NCBI GenBank assembly: GCA_021848375.1
Contig: JAJZUR010000006.1
Span: 13,060-23,297 of the forward strand
Length of the DNA stretch: 10,238 bases
Reading direction: 5' to 3'
DNA from: Pseudomonadota bacterium
Lineage (GTDB): Bacteria; Pseudomonadota; Gammaproteobacteria; UBA6186; Azoamicaceae
The notes beneath the pieces were generated by a model, which was not told where the DNA came from, ran no database searches, and was given only the letters and a program-made list of their open reading frames with translations. Within the stretch, counting starts at the first letter, position 1. Every line of letters begins with the position of its first letter. Shown one piece after another: positions 7,752-10,238 of this stretch. Made by a program: the position numbers and the translations under genes.

Positions 7752-8333
7752 ATGTTATCTGATTTTGCCGAGCAGTTGAGCGCTTTTATTGCTGGCACCG
7801 AATATTATCTATATCCATGGCTGCTTACGCTCGGCATTCTATGGCTTATCAATATCCTTAATTGGATAACCGGTTCAAAACTCAACGTCTTAGGAACCTA
7901 TCCACGGCATGTGATGGGTCTTGTTGGCATTGTATGTTCTCCCTTACTTCATCAAAATTTTAATCATTTGTTTTTTAATAGCATACCGCTTTTCGTGTTG
8001 GGTTTAGCCATCTTAGCGCGCGGGTTGCCCATCTTTTATGTTGTCACTTTGGTGGTTACCCTAGGGAGTGGGCTCGGCGTTTGGTTATTTGGCAGCCGGG
8101 GCCGTCATATTGGTGCAAGCGGTGTGGTTTCAGGTTATTTTGGTTATATTCTCGCAACTGCCTATCTCAACCCGAGTTTCACAACGTTATTATTGGGTTT
8201 ATTAGTAGTTTACTACTTTGGAAGTATCTTTTTGGGGATATTTCCGCAAGAAGAAAAAGTGTCTTGGGAAAGCCATTTGTTCGGGTTTTTAAGCGGAATG
8301 AGTAGTGCGTATTTGCTTTATTTAAAAGGTTAA
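7752..8333 (+). CDS. Rhomboid-family intramembrane serine protease
   Basis: This 193-residue, strongly hydrophobic protein has about six membrane spans and the complete rhomboid signature. His72-xxx-Asn76 (NHLFFN) fits the oxyanion-hole motif, Ser123 in GASG fits the catalytic serine, and His175 in the ESHLFGFLSG segment fits the catalytic base. The spacing and surrounding sequence match a compact bacterial rhomboid type with no cytoplasmic domain. Such enzymes cut transmembrane helices within the membrane; the substrate here is unknown. The start lies 9 bases after the cpoB stop with no clear Shine-Dalgarno, so translation may depend on coupling to cpoB. It appears to be the last gene of the gyrA-tol-pal unit, followed by a hairpin with a T run. 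A rhombosortase role is possible in principle, but nothing nearby supports it. Confidence 0.88.
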   Translation: MLSDFAEQLSAFIAGTEYYLYPWLLTLGILWLINILNWITGSKLNVLGTYPRHVMGLVGIVCSPLLHQNFNHLFFNSIPLFVLGLAILARGLPIFYVVTLVVTLGSGLGVWLFGSRGRHIGASGVVSGYFGYILATAYLNPSFTTLLLGLLVVYYFGSIFLGIFPQEEKVSWESHLFGFLSGMSSAYLLYLKG

Positions 8334-8353
8334 TTTTGTTCACTGCCAACAGA

Positions 8354-8401
8354 CATCATTATAATACTATTTTTCTATACAGTTTTATGATGTTGATTTT
8401 T
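8354..8401 (+). terminator. Possible AT-rich intrinsic terminator after the rhomboid gene
   Basis: The arms 8354-8368 and 8381-8395 are complementary at 12 of 15 positions plus one G-U pair, around a 12-base loop, and the hairpin is followed by five T residues (8397-8401). It sits 20 bases past the rhomboid stop and before a new promoter, as expected for the end of the tol-pal unit. The stem has only three G-C pairs, so it may be weak. The same inverted repeat could instead serve as an operator for the toxin-antitoxin promoter, whose -35 overlaps its right arm. Confidence 0.4.
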
Positions 8402-8421
8402 AAACTAGACTAAGTTAAACT
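8393..8421 (+). promoter_or_regulatory. Candidate promoter of the toxin-antitoxin pair
   Basis: TTGATT (8393-8398) and TAAACT (8416-8421) are each 4/6 matches to the sigma-70 hexamers, with an ideal 17-base spacer. Transcription would start near 8428, just ahead of a strong ribosome-binding site. An alternative -10, TATATT (8421-8426), is a better hexamer but has no matching -35 and would place the start almost on the Shine-Dalgarno. Confidence 0.4.
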
Positions 8422-8422
8422 A
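8400..8422. repeat. Direct repeat TTAAACTA x2 over the antitoxin promoter
   Basis: TTAAACTA occurs at 8400-8407 and exactly again at 8415-8422, a 15-base period. One copy lies in the promoter spacer and the other covers the -10. Phd-family antitoxins repress their own promoters by binding repeated operators, so this is a reasonable autoregulatory site. In AT-rich DNA an 8-base repeat can also arise by chance. Confidence 0.35.
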
Positions 8423-8432
8423 TATTTCAATC

Positions 8433-8443
8433 AAGGGGGTGAT
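8433..8443 (+). promoter_or_regulatory. Near-perfect extended Shine-Dalgarno of the antitoxin gene
   Basis: AAGGGGGTGAT matches the full 11-base complement of the 16S rRNA tail (AAGGAGGTGAT) at 10 positions, and the odd G can still pair by wobble. It ends 4 bases before the ATG at 8448. It settles the start at 8448 rather than the in-frame GTG at 8439, which is inside the site, and predicts antitoxin output well above that of the toxin. Confidence 0.7.
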
Positions 8444-8447
8444 ACAT

Positions 8448-8705
8448 ATGCAAATTACTAATATTCATGAAGCCAAGACACATTTATCTAAATATATTGA
8501 ATTGGCATACGAGGGTGAAGAAGTCATTATCTGCAAATCGGGGAAACCAATGGTAAAACTGGTACGCTACCAAGAAATTAAGGCTGATCGCAAACCAGGA
8601 TATTGGAAGGGAAAGGTTGTTCTCAGTGAAGATTTTGATGCTTTGCCTTCCTCATTTTTAAATATTCTTCATGGGGATGAACACCCAGGAGATGAAAATT
8701 CATGA
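8448..8705 (+). CDS. Type II antitoxin, Phd/YefM (prevent-host-death) family
   Basis: The 85-residue protein begins MQITNIHEAKTHLSKYIELA, the family's N-terminal DNA-binding fold, and continues with GEEVIICKSGKPMVKLVRY, the hallmark GE(E)-V-x-I-x-x-x-G-K-P segment at about 23-41. The C-terminal part (PGYWKGKVVLSEDFDALP, 50-67) is the toxin-neutralising tail common to Phd-like antitoxins paired with PIN toxins. It should bind and inhibit the VapC encoded immediately downstream and repress its own promoter. Its TGA stop overlaps the toxin ATG by four bases (ATGA), so translation is coupled. The upstream spacer has a promoter candidate and direct repeats consistent with autoregulation. TGA is used here as a true stop, which argues against a genome-wide TGA reassignment. 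Confidence 0.9.
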   Translation: MQITNIHEAKTHLSKYIELAYEGEEVIICKSGKPMVKLVRYQEIKADRKPGYWKGKVVLSEDFDALPSSFLNILHGDEHPGDENS

Positions 8706-9079
8706 GGCTTCTATTAGATACGCATGTTTTATTGTGGTGGCTTGCGGGTGATGCTACATTGTCCCCGGAAGCTAAACAAACCATTGCTAGTAGAGAAAAT
8801 ATAGTTTTCGTGAGTTCTGCCAGTGCGTGGGAAATTGCAATTAAAAAAGCTTTAGGTAAACTTAAGGCTCCTGATGACTTAGAAGAAGCAATGAATCTTA
8901 ATCAATTCGAAATGTTACCAATTACCATTAAACATGCTTTGGGAATTTCGCATCTACCATTACATCATCAAGATCCGTTTGATCGGCTTCTTATTTCACA
9001 AATTAAGCTAGAAGCTTTAACATTAGTTACTCGGGATGAGCAGCTATCAAAATATAATATTCCTATTATTAATGCTTAA
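8702..9079 (+). CDS. vapC: Type II toxin VapC, PIN-domain ribonuclease
   Basis: The 125-residue protein is a complete PIN-domain nuclease. The acidic metal-binding residues are all visible: Asp6 in LLLDTHVLLWW, Glu44 in SAWEIAIK, Asp91/Asp94 in HHQDPFDRLL, and Asp112 in TRDEQLSKY. VapC toxins cut RNA, often tRNA or a ribosomal RNA loop, in a magnesium-dependent way and stop translation when not bound by antitoxin; the target of this one cannot be read from the sequence. The ATG overlaps the antitoxin stop, and AGGAG (8687-8691) lies 10 bases upstream. With all catalytic residues present and no frameshift, it looks active. The pair stands between the tol-pal unit and a metabolic gene with no flanking mobile-element remnants. 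Confidence 0.93.
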   Translation: MRLLLDTHVLLWWLAGDATLSPEAKQTIASRENIVFVSSASAWEIAIKKALGKLKAPDDLEEAMNLNQFEMLPITIKHALGISHLPLHHQDPFDRLLISQIKLEALTLVTRDEQLSKYNIPIINA

Positions 9080-9096
9080 AACTTAAGGATATATTC

Positions 9097-10238
9097 ATGG
9101 AAGATTTTTTATTCTTGGATGAAGTGCTAACGGAAGAAGAACGATTAATTCGGGACACGGTTCGACAGTTCGTAGAGGCAGAAGTTATTCCCTTGATGGC
9201 CGATGCATACGAAAATGCAAAATTTCCCGAAGGTTTAATACCAAAGATTGCTAAATTAGGGTTACTTGGTTTAATGTTACCAGCTGAATATGGCGGGGCA
9301 GGGGCGAGTGCAATTTCCTATGGATTGGTTTGTCAAGAATTAGAACGCGGCGATAGCAGCTTACGGAGTTTTGTTTCTGTTCAAAATTCTCTTTGTATGT
9401 TTCCGATTTTTAAGTTTGGAACAAACGCCCAAAAACAAAAATATTTACCCCTTATGGTGCAAGGAAAGTGTATTGGGTGATTTGGTTTAACTGAACCGGA
9501 TGCGGGCTCTGATCCCAATAGCATGAAAACTTCCGCTAAAAAAGTGGATGGTGGTTGGTTGTTAAATGGTTCCAAACAATGGATAACCAATGCAACCATT
9601 GCGGATATCGCGATTGTATGGGCAAAAACTGACAAGGGGATCCGCGGCTTCATTGTTGAAAAAGACTTTCCAGGGTTTAAACGCCAAGAGATCCATAAAA
9701 AGATGTCGTTAAGAGCGTCGAATACCGGAGAACTCAGTTTTACCGATTGTTTAGTGCCGGATTCTCATTATTTATCGGGCTCAGACATTGGTTTAAAAGC
9801 ACCCTTAAATTGTTTAACGGAAGCGCGGTATGGGATTGCCTGGGGTGCGATGGGTGCCGCGATGGCGTGTTATGAAGCAGCACTGCAATATTGTAAAACC
9901 CGAAAACAATTTAATAAACCATTGGCTTCGTTTCAACTTATTCAAAAAGATTTAGTTTCTATGTTTCTTGAAATAGAAAAATCCATTTGGTTTAATTTAA
10001 GACTTGGCCAATTAAAAGAGAGAAAGGAAGCGTCGTTTGCCATGGTATCGCTTGCCAAATTGAACGCTTGCAAAGAGGCTTTAAAAATTGCCCGTATGGC
10101 GCGAAATTTATTAGGTGCCAATGGCATTAGTCTTGAATATCATGTTATTCGCCATATGGAAAATTTGGAATCTGTATTTACTTATGAAGGTACAGACAAT
10201 ATACATCATTTAATTGTAGGACAATACCTGACTGGCAT
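9097..10238 (+). pseudogene. gcdH: Glutaryl-CoA dehydrogenase-like acyl-CoA dehydrogenase with an in-frame TGA (3' end outside window)
   Basis: The enzyme family oxidises and decarboxylates glutaryl-CoA to crotonyl-CoA with FAD in lysine and tryptophan breakdown. The first frame gives 127 residues to a TGA at 9478-9480, then the same frame stays open for 252 more codons to the window edge. Across the break the sequence is collinear with the family: LPAEYGGAG, LERGDSSLRS with Glu83 and Arg90 (equivalent to human Glu87 and Arg94 that handle the glutaryl carboxylate), FGLTEPDAGSDP right after the TGA, RYGIAWG, and TYEGTDNIH with the catalytic Glu codon at 10186-10188. Only about ten C-terminal residues lie beyond the window. 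AAGGA at 9085-9089 precedes the ATG by 7 bases, and the gene starts 17 bases after vapC. It is most simply a recent nonsense pseudogene; recoding or a sequencing error cannot be excluded. Confidence 0.8.
9478..9480 (+). other. In-frame TGA at a conserved-Cys position of the dehydrogenase
   Basis: The reading runs Gly-TGA-Phe-Gly-Leu-Thr-Glu-Pro, where human glutaryl-CoA dehydrogenase as I recall it has Gly-Cys-Phe-Gly-Leu-Thr-Glu-Pro. One base change from TGT or TGC gives TGA. A weak 4-bp stem (GGAT/ATCC, 10-base loop) begins 18 bases after the TGA; this is too weak to count as a selenocysteine insertion element. No Shine-Dalgarno precedes the first downstream ATG (9523), so internal restart is unlikely. 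Confidence 0.85.

Noticed and set aside
8334..8447. Mobile-element or attachment-site remnant beside the toxin-antitoxin pair
   Set aside because: No transposase fragment, tRNA or matching repeat was found on the two sides of the module.
9478..9530. Selenocysteine insertion element after the dehydrogenase TGA
   Set aside because: Only a 4-bp stem with a 10-base loop is found at the right distance, which is expected by chance; no selenoprotein machinery is in the window.
1..10238. Alternative genetic code with TGA as a sense codon
   Set aside because: tolA and the antitoxin gene end at TGA with correct product lengths, so TGA works as a stop here.

Overview
This window looks like chromosomal DNA from a gammaproteobacterium of moderate-to-low GC content. 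TolQ, TolR, TolB and Pal resemble the Enterobacteria/Legionellales forms. The AT-rich intergenic spaces, the many TTA/TTG leucine codons and the type of ArgS N-terminus would suit a host-associated Legionellales-like lineage, but that placement is an inference. No IS element, phage gene, CRISPR array, tRNA or rRNA was seen.

Layout. Positions 1-126 hold the minus-strand start of a gene that is probably argS. It diverges from gyrA across a 139-bp spacer with a 9-bp perfect inverted repeat and a likely gyrA extended -10 promoter. Next comes a tight plus-strand run: gyrA (266-2839), tolQ, tolR, tolA, tolB, pal, cpoB and a rhomboid-family intramembrane protease (7752-8333). Gaps in this run are at most 35 bp, tolQ and tolR overlap, and no terminator is visible inside it. 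The usual first gene of the tol cluster, ybgC, is not next to tolQ; gyrA takes that place. An imperfect AT-rich hairpin followed by a T run then separates this unit from a Phd-type antitoxin/VapC toxin pair (8448-9079). A glutaryl-CoA dehydrogenase gene follows 17 bp downstream; its reading frame is broken by one in-frame TGA (9478-9480) and otherwise stays open to the window edge.

Function. TolQ and TolR form the proton-driven motor that energises TolA. TolA reaches across the periplasm to TolB and the peptidoglycan-bound lipoprotein Pal, which together keep the outer membrane attached and constrict it during division. CpoB links this machine to peptidoglycan synthesis. The rhomboid protease appears co-transcribed with them; its substrate is unknown. 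GyrA is the DNA gyrase breakage-reunion subunit and carries Glu82-Ala83 in the quinolone-resistance region.

I see no convincing undescribed system. The most checkable oddities are the TGA at a normally Cys codon in the dehydrogenase, the rhomboid gene appended to the Tol-Pal cluster, the gyrA-tol junction, the GyrA residue 83 change, and the dyad and direct repeats in the two regulatory spacers.
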